Part shown: positions 5,674-14,133 of the stretch, one piece after another
Position numbering within the stretch: position 1 is the first letter of the stretch
Layout of the letters: every line of letters begins with the position of its first letter
Assembly (NCBI GenBank): GCA_003647035.1
Contig: QMMB01000025.1
Span: 1-14,468, forward strand
Origin: Deltaproteobacteria bacterium
Lineage (GTDB): Bacteria; Myxococcota_A; Polyangia; Polyangiales; Houyiibacteriaceae
DNA length: 14,468 nt
Direction of reading: 5' to 3'
Program-made: the position numbers and the translations under genes
The notes under the pieces: generated by a model
What the model was told of the DNA's origin: nothing
What the model saw: the letters and a program-made list of their open reading frames with translations, nothing else
The model's database searches: none

Positions 5674-6864
5674 TCACGTCCGGTAGTCAGCGTTGATCCG
5701 AACGTACTCGTGTCCTAGGTCGCAGGTCCAATAATGACCAAGGCCACGCCCAGCTCCGACCGTGACCGTGATCACGTACTCCCCCCGCTTCATCGTCACA
5801 GCCGCTTTGAGCTCGGTTCTTGGGGTCATCACGGGGGTCCCGCGCTCGAAGATCGGAACGCTGCCTATCTTCATCGAAACGTGATCAGGATTGAAACGTG
5901 CCCCCGAACGGCCTGCCGCCGCCAGAATGCGACCCCAGTTCGGATCACAGCCATGAAGCGCAGTCTTGACGAGTTGAGACCCTGCGATGGTCCGCGCGAT
6001 CTGGACCGCATCGGTGTTGGTCCGGGCCCCGAGAACCTCGATCCGAACCAAGTGTTCGGCGCCCTCACCGTCCGCCACGACTTGCTTCGCGAGCGATTCG
6101 AGCACCTCGGTGAGGGCCGCGGCGAATCGTCGCCCTGCCGCGCTCTTCTCATCGATCACCCGACTCGTGGCTGCTCCGGATGCGAGCACGTAGATCGAGT
6201 CGTTGGTACTGGTGTCGCCGTCGACTGTCGCCCGGTTGAAGGTGACCTCGGTCGACTGGCGTAGGAGCCTCGACAGCGTGGCTCGTCTCAGGGGCACGTC
6301 GGTCACCACGAAGGCGAGCGTCGTCGCCATGTTCGGATGAATCATCCCTGCGCCCTTGGCGATGCCGAGCACCCGGCACATCGTGCGCCCTACCTTGACC
6401 TCCGCCCGTGCAAGCTTCGGGCCGCGATCGGTGGTCATGATCGCGCGTGCGAAGCGCGTCGCGCCGGTTTCAGAAAGGTCCGCGACGAGCGACGGAATCG
6501 CCCGCTCGATGTCGTCCCGAGCGAGCGGCACGCCAATGACGCCGGTCGAGGCCGGGACCACCAACGCGATCGGAACGCGGAGCGCAGCTGCCGCGACGCG
6601 CGTCAACGCCAACGCGGCTTGCTGCCCCTGCTTCCCGGTGCACGCGTTCGCGTTGCCGCTATTGACCAGAATCGCCTGACAAAGTCCGCTCTTCAGGCGG
6701 CGCTCGCTGACCACCACCGGTGCCGCTCGGACGCGGTTGCGCGTAAAGACCGCCGAGGCAACAGCCGGCTCGTCCGCAACGATCAACCCCAAGTCCAGCG
6801 CGTCGTCCGCTTTGACTCCGCTGTACACGCCAGCGAAGCGAAACCCCTTCACCCGTCCGCTCAT
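5674..6864 (-). CDS. argJ: Bifunctional glutamate N-acetyltransferase / ornithine acetyltransferase
   Basis: ArgJ moves the acetyl group from N-acetylornithine to glutamate, recycling it in arginine biosynthesis; many members also make N-acetylglutamate from acetyl-CoA. Whether this one is mono- or bifunctional cannot be read from sequence. The 396-residue length is normal. Visible landmarks are VNSGNANACTG (67-77), VPASTGVIG (103-111), MTTDRGPK (143-150), the self-cleavage site KGAGMIHPNMATT with cleavage expected between Ala180 and the nucleophile Thr181, VDGDTSTNDS (214-223), DPNWGRILAAAGRSG, and the C-terminal YVRINADYRT. All key residues are present. The ATG at 6864 follows the secA stop by 24 nt and the CAP gene follows by 9 nt, so argJ sits in the middle of an operon. 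No other arginine gene is in the window. Confidence 0.98.
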   Translation of the reverse strand: MSGRVKGFRFAGVYSGVKADDALDLGLIVADEPAVASAVFTRNRVRAAPVVVSERRLKSGLCQAILVNSGNANACTGKQGQQAALALTRVAAAALRVPIALVVPASTGVIGVPLARDDIERAIPSLVADLSETGATRFARAIMTTDRGPKLARAEVKVGRTMCRVLGIAKGAGMIHPNMATTLAFVVTDVPLRRATLSRLLRQSTEVTFNRATVDGDTSTNDSIYVLASGAATSRVIDEKSAAGRRFAAALTEVLESLAKQVVADGEGAEHLVRIEVLGARTNTDAVQIARTIAGSQLVKTALHGCDPNWGRILAAAGRSGARFNPDHVSMKIGSVPIFERGTPVMTPRTELKAAVTMKRGEYVITVTVGAGRGLGHYWTCDLGHEYVRINADYRT

Positions 6865-6888
6865 GGCGTGCCTATTACCAGATGGGCG

Positions 6889-9800
6889 CTACTGCGGCGA
6901 GGCTGCGGCCTGGTCTTCGCGGTAGTGGCAGTTCTTGTACTTCTTGCCACTGCCGCAATAGCACGGGTCGTTGCGACCGAGCTTCGGATGATCGCGTTTG
7001 ACGGTGACTTGCTGCACCGCGGCGGGCTGCGGCGGAGGGGGCGCTCCCGGACCGGCGCCGCCCGCTCGACGGCCTCGCCTTGCGGCTGCCCGGCGAGCCT
7101 GCCGACTGAGCCCTTGCTGCTGCTGACCGCCACCGGCCGGCCCCTCGCCCTGATGGCTGGCGCGGATGTGCCGCTGCCGCTTTTCGGTCGCCTGACGGCG
7201 TTGCTCCTCGAGCCGCTGCAACTCTTCTTCGCCCGCCCGCTCGACGGTGAACATCCCGAGAGTGACCGACGACTTCACGCTCTGCACCATCTCCAGGTAC
7301 ATGTCGAAGCCCTCACGCTGATACTCCTTCTTGGGATCGCGCTGACCGTAACCGCGTAGGCCGATGCCGTCGCGGAGGTGGTCCATGCCCTGCAGGTGGT
7401 CCATCCACTGTTTGTCGATCTCTTGGAGGTACAGGTCGCGGAACAATCGAAGGAAGTTCTCGGTTCCGAACTCGCGCTCTTTGCGCTCCTGCACGGCAGC
7501 CGCGTCCGCGTAGAGCTTGCGAAGGAGCTCCTCGCGGTCGCCCATCTCGTGGACGCCGGTCGCATCGATCGCGAACTGCTCTTTGTAGGCGCGCTCGAGA
7601 CCCTCGAGGTCCCAGTCCTCGTAGTGCTTTCCGGGCGGGCACGCGTGGTCGGTCATCGTGACGATGATCTCGTCGACCAAATCGAGCAAGCGCTCTTTCT
7701 GCTCGCTCAGCGACATACCGACCGCCTGCTCGAGGTGCTTGTAGGCGCCTTGGGCGTCGTTGCGGAACTCTTCGAGCGGCACGGCGCACCCGAACCAGAC
7801 GTAGATGTCCTTTTCGAGCAATTGAACCCGCACGTCGGTCAGGGTCGACAGGTCGGCCGCGAGCGACTTTTTACGATGCGCAGGCACGTCATCTTGGGTG
7901 AGACCCGCATCCGGCAACGGATACGAATGGAATTTCACCATGTTCTCGAGCACCTTGGTCACCCGGGACAGCAACTCGACGTCGAGCCCATCGACCAGAG
8001 GCACGGGCTCCACACCCGCCTTGCGCTCGTCGTCTGTGGGCACCGTTCGGTACTCTCCGCGCAAGACCTGCTTTCGCAGCGCGTACATGCTCTTGCGCTG
8101 CTGATTCATCACGTCGTCGTACTCGAGCAGGTGCTTTCGAACGTCGAAGTTGCGCTCTTCGACCTTCACCTGAGCGTTCTCGACGGCACGCGTCACCCAG
8201 CGGTGCTCGATCGGAACGTCTTCTTCCATCCCGAGCCGGTCCATCATGGCCTGGACTCGTTCACCCGCGAAAATCCGCATCAGGTCGTCTTCGAGCGAGA
8301 GAGAAAAACGCGAAGAGCCCGCATCCCCCTGGCGGCCCGATCGCCCACGAAGCTGATTGTCGATGCGCCGTGATTCATGCCGTTCAGTGCCGATGATCTG
8401 AAGGCCGCCCGCGTCTTTGACGCGCTGGGCGTCTGCTTTGCACTGGGTGATGCGTTGCTCGGTGGCCTTGGCGATCGCGGCCTCACGCCGCTCGGGGTCG
8501 GACAGCACCTCCTCCGAAGCGCTCTCGAGCACCTCGATCTTGGCGAGCATTTCGGGATTGCCGCCCAGCACGATGTCAGTGCCTCGACCGGCCATGTTGG
8601 TGGCCACCGTCACAGCGCCCGGCGTACCCGCCTGCGCGACCACGTACGCCTCCCGCTCGTGCTGTTTGGCGTTGAGCACGTTGTGCGGGACACCCTGGCG
8701 GTCGAGGAAGTGCGCCACCGCATCCGATTTTTCGACGCTTGTCGTGCCGACCAGAACGGGCTGCCCTCGCTGGTGCGACGCTTCGATCTCCAGGCAAAGC
8801 GCCCGGAACTTCTCGCGCTCGGTCTTATAGATGAGATCCTCTTCATCGGCGCGAATGATCGGCTCGTTGGTCGGAATCACAATCACATCGAGCTCGTAAA
8901 TGTTGTGGAACTCGGTCGCCTCGGTGTCGGCGGTGCCGGTCATCCCAGATAGCTTCTTATAGAGACGGAAGAGGTTCTGGAACGAAATCGTAGCCAGTGT
9001 GAGGTTCTCGCTCTGAATGAGAACTCGCTCTTTCGCCTCGACTGCCTGGTGAAGGCCGTCCGACCAACGCCGGCCGGGAAGCACACGACCGGTGAACTCG
9101 TCGATGATCATCACCTTGGCGTCTTCCGAGACCATGTAGTGCTGGTCGCGGTGGTACAAGGCGTGTGCGCGGAGGCACTGTTGCAAGATGTGAAGCGCCT
9201 CGAGGTTGGCCGGGTCGTAGAGGTTGGCGCCGTCACCTGCGAGCAATCCACGGCCAGCCAGCAGTTCCTGCGCGCTCTCCATGCCGTTCTCGGTGAGGGT
9301 CACGCTGCGATTCTTCTCGTCGAGGTCGTAGTGCTCATCCTTGCGCAACCGCGGGATGATCTCGTTGATCATCTCGTAGTTGTCGCTGGCGGTTTCGCCG
9401 GGCCCGCTGATGATCAACGGCGTACGCGCCTCGTCGATCAGGATGGAGTCGACCTCGTCGACGATCGCGTAGTTCAGATCGCGCTGCACATAGTCGTAGA
9501 TGCTGAACTTCATGTTGTCGCGCATGTAGTCGAAGCCGAACTCGTTGTTCTGGCCGTACGTGATGTCGCAGTTGTACGCGCGCTTCTTGACCTGGTTGCT
9601 CTGGCCTGGAACGACGACGCCGGTGCTCAGCCCGAGGAACCCGTAGAGCTTGCCCATCCACTCCGAGTCGCGAGTCGCGAGGTAGTCGTTGACGGTCACG
9701 ACGTGGACGCCCTTGCCCTCGAGGCCGTTCAAGTAGCAGGGGAGCGTGGCGACCAGGGTCTTGCCTTCGCCGGTCTTCATCTCGGCGATTTGGCCTTGGT

Positions 9801-10083
9801 GAAGTACGATGCCGCCGACGAGCTGGACGTCGTAGTGCCTCATTCCAAGAACGCGCTTACCCGCCTCGCGGGCCACGGCGTACGCGGGGACCAACAAGTC
9901 ATCGATCGGGGCGCCGTTATCGATTTGCTGACGGAACTCCGCAGTCTTCCCGCGTAGGTCTGCGTCGGACAGCTTCTTGATATCGTCTTCGAGCGCCGAG
10001 ATCGCAGCGACCATGGGCTGCATGCGCTTCACTTCGCGTTGATGCTTGGTGCCAAGCACCTTTTTTAAGACTGAGCTGAACAC
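6889..10083 (-). CDS. secA: Protein translocase ATPase SecA (enlarged)
   Basis: The motor ATPase that pushes unfolded precursors through SecYEG. The start is a GTG (10083); the resulting MFSSVLKKVLGTKHQREVKRM aligns with typical SecA N-termini, and a stop codon lies four codons upstream. Visible parts are Walker A MKTGEGKT (102-109), DEVDSILIDEARTPLIISG (209-227) with Walker B, the precursor-binding region (about 230-370), second-motor motifs NMAGRGTDIVLGGNP and QLRGRSGRQGD (577-587), and the helical scaffold with MDHLQGMDHLRDGIGLRGYGQRDPKKEY (roughly 894-921). A low-complexity Gln/Arg/Pro linker (about 975-1025) leads to the SEC-C zinc motif NDPCYCGSGKKYKNCH (1038-1053). At 1064 residues it is well over the ~900 of E. 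coli SecA. The extra length is mainly at about 515-560, at about 672-800, and in the C-terminal linker. It lies 42 nt after an unrecognised membrane protein gene and 24 nt before argJ. Confidence 0.99.
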   Translation of the reverse strand: MFSSVLKKVLGTKHQREVKRMQPMVAAISALEDDIKKLSDADLRGKTAEFRQQIDNGAPIDDLLVPAYAVAREAGKRVLGMRHYDVQLVGGIVLHQGQIAEMKTGEGKTLVATLPCYLNGLEGKGVHVVTVNDYLATRDSEWMGKLYGFLGLSTGVVVPGQSNQVKKRAYNCDITYGQNNEFGFDYMRDNMKFSIYDYVQRDLNYAIVDEVDSILIDEARTPLIISGPGETASDNYEMINEIIPRLRKDEHYDLDEKNRSVTLTENGMESAQELLAGRGLLAGDGANLYDPANLEALHILQQCLRAHALYHRDQHYMVSEDAKVMIIDEFTGRVLPGRRWSDGLHQAVEAKERVLIQSENLTLATISFQNLFRLYKKLSGMTGTADTEATEFHNIYELDVIVIPTNEPIIRADEEDLIYKTEREKFRALCLEIEASHQRGQPVLVGTTSVEKSDAVAHFLDRQGVPHNVLNAKQHEREAYVVAQAGTPGAVTVATNMAGRGTDIVLGGNPEMLAKIEVLESASEEVLSDPERREAAIAKATEQRITQCKADAQRVKDAGGLQIIGTERHESRRIDNQLRGRSGRQGDAGSSRFSLSLEDDLMRIFAGERVQAMMDRLGMEEDVPIEHRWVTRAVENAQVKVEERNFDVRKHLLEYDDVMNQQRKSMYALRKQVLRGEYRTVPTDDERKAGVEPVPLVDGLDVELLSRVTKVLENMVKFHSYPLPDAGLTQDDVPAHRKKSLAADLSTLTDVRVQLLEKDIYVWFGCAVPLEEFRNDAQGAYKHLEQAVGMSLSEQKERLLDLVDEIIVTMTDHACPPGKHYEDWDLEGLERAYKEQFAIDATGVHEMGDREELLRKLYADAAAVQERKEREFGTENFLRLFRDLYLQEIDKQWMDHLQGMDHLRDGIGLRGYGQRDPKKEYQREGFDMYLEMVQSVKSSVTLGMFTVERAGEEELQRLEEQRRQATEKRQRHIRASHQGEGPAGGGQQQQGLSRQARRAAARRGRRAGGAGPGAPPPPQPAAVQQVTVKRDHPKLGRNDPCYCGSGKKYKNCHYREDQAAASPQ

Positions 10084-10125
10084 GCACGCAATCTAGGTCG
10101 GCCGGGGGAGGGGTGCAAATGAGTG

Positions 10126-11613
10126 TCAAAACCACCGTTTGGAGAGAGCGAGCATCGCCAACAGCACGAAGACCAGGAGCACAAACGCCCACAGGCCGCG
10201 GCCCGGGGAGGCGGTCCGCCGAGGGGTTGCCGTCTCTTCTCCGAGCTCGTCGAGCAACTGGCGTGCGCGCGCCTGGGCCAGGAGCTCGACGCGAAGTAAG
10301 ACCATGCTCACCATCAGACCGATGAGCAGGATCGCGGCGGCCGCCTGCCAGCGCCGGAGCTCCTGCTCGCCGTCGAGCGCTTCGTCCGCTCCGAGTCGGG
10401 CGCTCGTCGCCGTTCCGACCGCAACGACATCGAAGCTCGGCACGGCGAACAACGCGCGGACCAGATCCGCGTTGTCCGGCCGAGGGGCCTCGCCAGCGAT
10501 CACGGCCATCGCTAGGGGATCCAGGCCTTCGCGAGCCGCCTCGGCGAGGACCGCCGTCGCCGCCAGCTGCGCCGGGCCCGGACCATCCGGGTCGGGGACG
10601 ACCACATGCACCACACCGGCCGTGTTGTCCGAGAACAGGTCGGAGCGAACTTGAAGCCGCCAAACGCCGGGGCCGGGCACTCGGACCTGAGGGGCGTCTG
10701 GGGACAGGGACAAAGCGTGTATCCAACGCCGCCGCTCGAAGACGTCGACCAGCACCGGGCCGCGTCCGCCGAGCTGTTCCCACTCGAGCGCGATTTTCCC
10801 GTCCATCACCGACGCCCGCGCCACGATGCCCCCAGGAACGACGGGAAGCCGTACCTCTCGGGAGGCTGCGACGACGACGCCCAGGCCAAGCGCCTCGACC
10901 TCGACCCGCCCTTCACTGCCGGCCACAACCAGTGGGAAGCGCGCGAATCCATTTGAAGGCTCGACGACACGCGCATCCGTCCGAACGCCGGCGAGTGGAC
11001 GGACCCGGACGGCAGTCACCTCGGCTCCTGCCCAGACCGAAAGCCAACAGCGGAGCTCCGGAACGCAGGCCCCTTCTTCGACGCGCGGATCGAGCACTTC
11101 CACCGAGCGTCGCGAACCCATGGCGCGCAGGGGGCCAAGCTCGTAGCGCTGAAATGCGTTGACGGCGCGGCCCTTCGGCAAGCGCGACTCGATCGACTTG
11201 CGCACGTAGAGCACTCGCTCGACGGAAACCGAACGGCCATCGATTTCGGCCAGAGCCACCAGCGAGAGCACTCCATCGAGCCCGCTCGGCACCGGCAGGT
11301 GCCCCCCGACACCCTGCACGAGCGACCGCACCAAATTGGCTTTCGCAAGCACCATGCCTGCCGCGTTGCGAAGCTCGACCGCGACCGCTGGCGCAAGGAT
11401 GACGGTGTACCCGTCCGAGTCTTGATCGACTTGCCATGCACGAACCCCGATCGTCGTTCCCGGTCGAGCGACCAGCGGCGCGTTCAAACGAAGGTCCGGC
11501 ATCACCGGCGGAGTGCCCGCCATCCAAAGTGCGGCGAGGATGGCCGCGACGACGAGCGGCGACATTCGCACCGCCCAGGCCAAAGCGCCGAATTGCTGCT
11601 CCTTCGTGCTCAT
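10126..11613 (-). CDS. Uncharacterised membrane-anchored protein upstream of secA
   Basis: I do not recognise this 495-residue protein. It has a short cytoplasmic N-terminus, a membrane segment at about 18-34 (SPLVVAAILAALWMAG), a long beta-rich extracytoplasmic region (about 40-400), a second hydrophobic segment at about 423-441 (WQAAAAILLIGLMVSMVLL), a charged stretch of about 30 residues, and a third segment at about 473-491 just before the basic end KRWF. The early part, with LRLNAPLVARPGTTIGVRAW and a following VELRNAAGMVLA, looks like a beta-sandwich of the kind found in macroglobulin-type domains, but this is only a resemblance. Two cysteines (about 183 and 189) could form a disulfide. 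The ATG at 11613 is chosen; a TTG at 11625 is in frame and neither has a clear Shine-Dalgarno. It is the first gene of the operon with secA 42 nt downstream and is divergent from fur. A role in export or envelope assembly is inferred only from that position. Confidence 0.84.
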   Translation of the reverse strand: MSTKEQQFGALAWAVRMSPLVVAAILAALWMAGTPPVMPDLRLNAPLVARPGTTIGVRAWQVDQDSDGYTVILAPAVAVELRNAAGMVLAKANLVRSLVQGVGGHLPVPSGLDGVLSLVALAEIDGRSVSVERVLYVRKSIESRLPKGRAVNAFQRYELGPLRAMGSRRSVEVLDPRVEEGACVPELRCWLSVWAGAEVTAVRVRPLAGVRTDARVVEPSNGFARFPLVVAGSEGRVEVEALGLGVVVAASREVRLPVVPGGIVARASVMDGKIALEWEQLGGRGPVLVDVFERRRWIHALSLSPDAPQVRVPGPGVWRLQVRSDLFSDNTAGVVHVVVPDPDGPGPAQLAATAVLAEAAREGLDPLAMAVIAGEAPRPDNADLVRALFAVPSFDVVAVGTATSARLGADEALDGEQELRRWQAAAAILLIGLMVSMVLLRVELLAQARARQLLDELGEETATPRRTASPGRGLWAFVLLVFVLLAMLALSKRWF

Positions 11614-11668
11614 GGGGATGGACAAATTCGGGATGTTACCCTAGGAACGGTTGGGGTACAGAGCGCGA

Positions 11669-12133
11669 ATGGGAGCCACCGCCGAACATGACGTCGAGCA
11701 ACTGCGTGCTCGCTTGAACGACTACATGGCCAAGCATGGCCTACGGTCGACCGAGCAACGGCGCCTCGTCACCGAGATGTTTTTCGCGACCAGCGAGCAC
11801 CTGTCCATTGAGGATTTGCTCGATCGGGTGCGCATCGAAGAGCCCAAAATCGGGTACGCCACGGTGTACCGCACCCTGAAGCTACTGAAGGAGTGCGGCC
11901 TCGCCTTCGAGCGCCACTTCGGGGACGGCGTATCCCGCTACGAGGTCGCGTGGCAAGACGAGCACCACGACCACCTGATCTGCATCGAGTGCGAGAAGAT
12001 CATCGAGTTTGAAGACGACGCCATCGAAGAGCTGCAGCACAACGTGGCGTCGGGGCTGGGCTTCAAGCTCGTGCGCCACAAGCTCGAGCTCTACGGCGTC
12101 TGCGCCGACTGCCAGGCCAAAGCACAGGACTGA
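11669..12133 (+). CDS. fur: Fur-family metal-responsive repressor
   Basis: A 154-residue DNA-binding repressor of the ferric uptake regulator family, which represses iron-uptake genes when loaded with Fe(II). The N-terminal winged helix shows LRSTEQRRLVTEMFF and the recognition-helix region IGYATVYRTLKLLKECGLA. The C-terminal dimerisation domain carries HHDHLICIECEKIIEFEDD, the metal-binding signature, and two CxxC pairs (CIEC and, about 36 residues later, CADC) expected to hold structural zinc. The C-terminal GFKLVRHKLELYGVCADC is closer to Fur than to Zur, but PerR- or Zur-like specificity cannot be excluded by eye. I chose ATG 11669, with AGAG five bases upstream; a TTG at 11651 is also in frame. 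It is divergent from the operon beginning at 11613, with only 55 bp between the start codons, and its stop lies 24 nt from the convergent acyl-CoA dehydrogenase stop. Confidence 0.93.
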   Translation: MGATAEHDVEQLRARLNDYMAKHGLRSTEQRRLVTEMFFATSEHLSIEDLLDRVRIEEPKIGYATVYRTLKLLKECGLAFERHFGDGVSRYEVAWQDEHHDHLICIECEKIIEFEDDAIEELQHNVASGLGFKLVRHKLELYGVCADCQAKAQD

Positions 12134-12157
12134 CAGACGGGCGGCCGCAAGCCTGGG

Positions 12158-13999
12158 TTAGACGGTCGCGAACGCTGCGTCGGGGATCTCGACCGGGATC
12201 GTATCGATAGCGCTCAGGCGCTGCGTCCGGCTAGGCAAGGTGCTCAGCACGTTGTTGGCGAAGTACTGCGCGGCGAATTTCTTGCCGGTGTAGAACGCGT
12301 GGTCCGGATGGGTCTCTGACGTCTCGGGCAGCTTCTTCAGTGCAATCGCAGCCTGGTCGAGCAGCAACCAACCGACCGCCAGATCACTCATGATGTTGAG
12401 GAAGTCCTCGGCAGCGAGCGGGATATGCTCGAGCTTGCCCCCTTTGAACCAACCGATGAGCTGCATCACCGACGCGGCAACCGCTTCGTGCCCAGCCTGA
12501 AGGTGACCGATGCCTTCCTCGAGCCCCGGCGTGTCCTTGTTCTCGGTGATGAAGCTCTGGATGTCCGTCAGGAACGCTTGCGTGTTGGCACCGCCGCCTT
12601 GGCCGAGCTTGCGGCTGACCAAGTCCATCGACTGGATGAAGTTCGTTCCCTCGTAGATCTGAAAGATCTTTGCGTCGCGGCAGTACTGCTCGACCGGGTG
12701 ATCCTTGAGGAAGCCGTGGCCTCCGTACACCTGAATCGCGCGGCTCGACACCTCGAACGCAGCATCGGTGCCGTAGGCCTTCACCAACGGGGTCAAAAGA
12801 TCGACCTGGCCCTTGTGGTAGGCCTCGGACTCGTCGTCCTTGCCTTGGACGGATTTGAGGCGATCGCCATGGTTCGAAAGCTTCATGACGAGTGCGCGAA
12901 TGCCTTCGACCCGGGCCTTCATCGCCAGGAGGTCACGACGAATGTTTGGGTGCTCGATGATCGGCACACGCGGCGCGTTGGCGTCTTTGAACTGCTTGAT
13001 GCTCGCACCCTGCTTGCGCTCCCGCGCGTAGTCGAGGGCGCTGAGGTACGCCGCGGAAGCGACAGAGAGGCCCTGAATGCCGACGCCGATGCGGGCGGCG
13101 TTCATCATGTGGAACATCTGGCGAATGCCCTGGTGCTCGACACCACCGACGACCTCGCCGATACTGCCACCCTCGTCGCCGAACTGCACCACGCAGGTAG
13201 CCGAGGCGTTGATACCCATCTTGTGCTCGATGGAAGGCACTTCGACGTCGTTGAGCTCGCCGAGCGAGCCGTCCTCGTTGATGCGTACCCGGGGGACCAG
13301 GAAGAGCGACAGGCCTTTGGTGCCGGCCTCCGCGCCTTCGATGCGTGCGAGGACCAGATGCACCACGTTTGTCCCGAGGTCGTTGTCGCCGGCGCTGATG
13401 AAAATCTTGGTGCCGCGGATGTTGTAAGTGCCGTCGTCGTTGCGGGTCGCTGTGGTCGACGCGGCGCCGACATCGGAACCGGCGTGGGACTCGGTGAGAC
13501 ACATCGTACCGGTCCACTCGCCACTCATCATCTTGGGCACGTACTTCTGTTTTTGATCCTCGGTGGCGCAATCCATGATCAGCTCCGCCGCCGTCAGCGT
13601 GAGGCCGGTGTACAGCGCGAACGCGGTGTTGGCGCCGCACATCATCTCCTCGACGAAGGAGCCGACCATGGCGGGAGCGTCCTGGCCGCCCCAGCGCGAC
13701 GGCGATGCGATCGTGCGCCAGCCGGCCTCCCAGGTCTTGTCCCAGGCCTCCTTGAAGCCGTCGGGCGTGATCACGCGTCCATCTTCGATCCGGCAGCCCT
13801 GTGCGTCGCCAGAGCCGTTGAGCGGGCCAGTGACCTCACAAACGAAGCGATACACCTCGTCGAGCACCATGTTGCACTCGTCGGTGCCCCACTCGGCATA
13901 GGGTTCCTTTCCGAGGACCGCGGGCAGATCGAACTGTTCGAAGAACAGGAACCGAAAGTCTCGTAGATCCGCACGGTAGCGGTTGATTGCTTGCGCCAA
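12158..13999 (-). CDS. Acyl-CoA dehydrogenase, large (~600-residue) class
   Basis: An FAD flavoenzyme that introduces the alpha-beta double bond into an acyl-CoA, passing electrons to ETF. The 613-residue product is much longer than classical ~390-residue enzymes. It has an extra N-terminal segment (MAQAINRYRADLRDFRFLFF) and a C-terminal extension after about 470, as in the FadE/DmdC-like large class. Core motifs are CLTESHAGSDVG (167-178), the flavin-domain NIRGTKIFIS (193-202), and VYGGHGFLKDHPVEQYCRDA followed by IYEGTNFIQ, in which Glu450 is the expected catalytic base. The start is a TTG at 13999, supported by GGAGG with five bases between it and the TTG; the N-terminus then begins just as in related enzymes. 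Substrate chain length cannot be read from sequence. It is separated by 134 bp from an upstream hydrolase gene on the same strand. Confidence 0.96.
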   Translation of the reverse strand: MAQAINRYRADLRDFRFLFFEQFDLPAVLGKEPYAEWGTDECNMVLDEVYRFVCEVTGPLNGSGDAQGCRIEDGRVITPDGFKEAWDKTWEAGWRTIASPSRWGGQDAPAMVGSFVEEMMCGANTAFALYTGLTLTAAELIMDCATEDQKQKYVPKMMSGEWTGTMCLTESHAGSDVGAASTTATRNDDGTYNIRGTKIFISAGDNDLGTNVVHLVLARIEGAEAGTKGLSLFLVPRVRINEDGSLGELNDVEVPSIEHKMGINASATCVVQFGDEGGSIGEVVGGVEHQGIRQMFHMMNAARIGVGIQGLSVASAAYLSALDYARERKQGASIKQFKDANAPRVPIIEHPNIRRDLLAMKARVEGIRALVMKLSNHGDRLKSVQGKDDESEAYHKGQVDLLTPLVKAYGTDAAFEVSSRAIQVYGGHGFLKDHPVEQYCRDAKIFQIYEGTNFIQSMDLVSRKLGQGGGANTQAFLTDIQSFITENKDTPGLEEGIGHLQAGHEAVAASVMQLIGWFKGGKLEHIPLAAEDFLNIMSDLAVGWLLLDQAAIALKKLPETSETHPDHAFYTGKKFAAQYFANNVLSTLPSRTQRLSAIDTIPVEIPDAAFATV

Positions 14000-14004
14000 G
14001 TCAG

Positions 14005-14009
14005 CCTCC
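14005..14009 (-). promoter_or_regulatory. Shine-Dalgarno GGAGG deciding a TTG start
   Basis: On the minus strand GGAGG is followed by CTGAC and then TTG (13999-13997). The five-base spacing is typical. It is the main reason for accepting TTG as the start codon of the acyl-CoA dehydrogenase. Confidence 0.7.
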
Positions 14010-14048
14010 GATCGTCAAGTCGGTCACCCTCGGGCTTGAGCATGATTG

Positions 14049-14062
14049 CGCGTGATTACGCG
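14049..14062. repeat. Perfect inverted repeat upstream of the acyl-CoA dehydrogenase
   Basis: CGCGT (14049-14053) and ACGCG (14058-14062) form a perfect inverted repeat around GATT, about 50 bp upstream of the dehydrogenase start. It could be a repressor operator or a small hairpin. No T-run accompanies it. The length is modest, so chance is possible. Confidence 0.35.
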
Positions 14063-14080
14063 AGAAGGCCCTGATGGATG

Positions 14081-14098
14081 CCAGCTGTAAGAAGCTGG
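14081..14098. repeat. Inverted repeat downstream of the hydrolase gene
   Basis: CCAGCT (14081-14086) and AGCTGG (14093-14098) form a perfect 6-bp stem with a six-base loop, beginning 35 nt after the hydrolase stop on the minus strand. No T-run follows, so if it ends transcription it does so only weakly. Confidence 0.35.
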
Positions 14099-14133
14099 GG
14101 GCAGGCGCGCTCTGCGTCAAGTCGAGGACCGGT

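Noticed and set aside
6337..9957. Several plus-strand frames of 300 or more residues opposite argJ and secA
   Set aside because: They lie inside highly conserved genes on the other strand and show low-complexity, mirror-like composition.
12134..12157. GCGGCCGC palindrome between fur and the acyl-CoA dehydrogenase as a bidirectional terminator
   Set aside because: It is only eight bases, has no loop and no T-run on either side.
12425..13966. Long plus-strand frame (about 513 residues) opposite the acyl-CoA dehydrogenase
   Set aside because: It is the mirror of a clearly real gene, a usual effect of GC-rich codon use, and has no recognisable motif.
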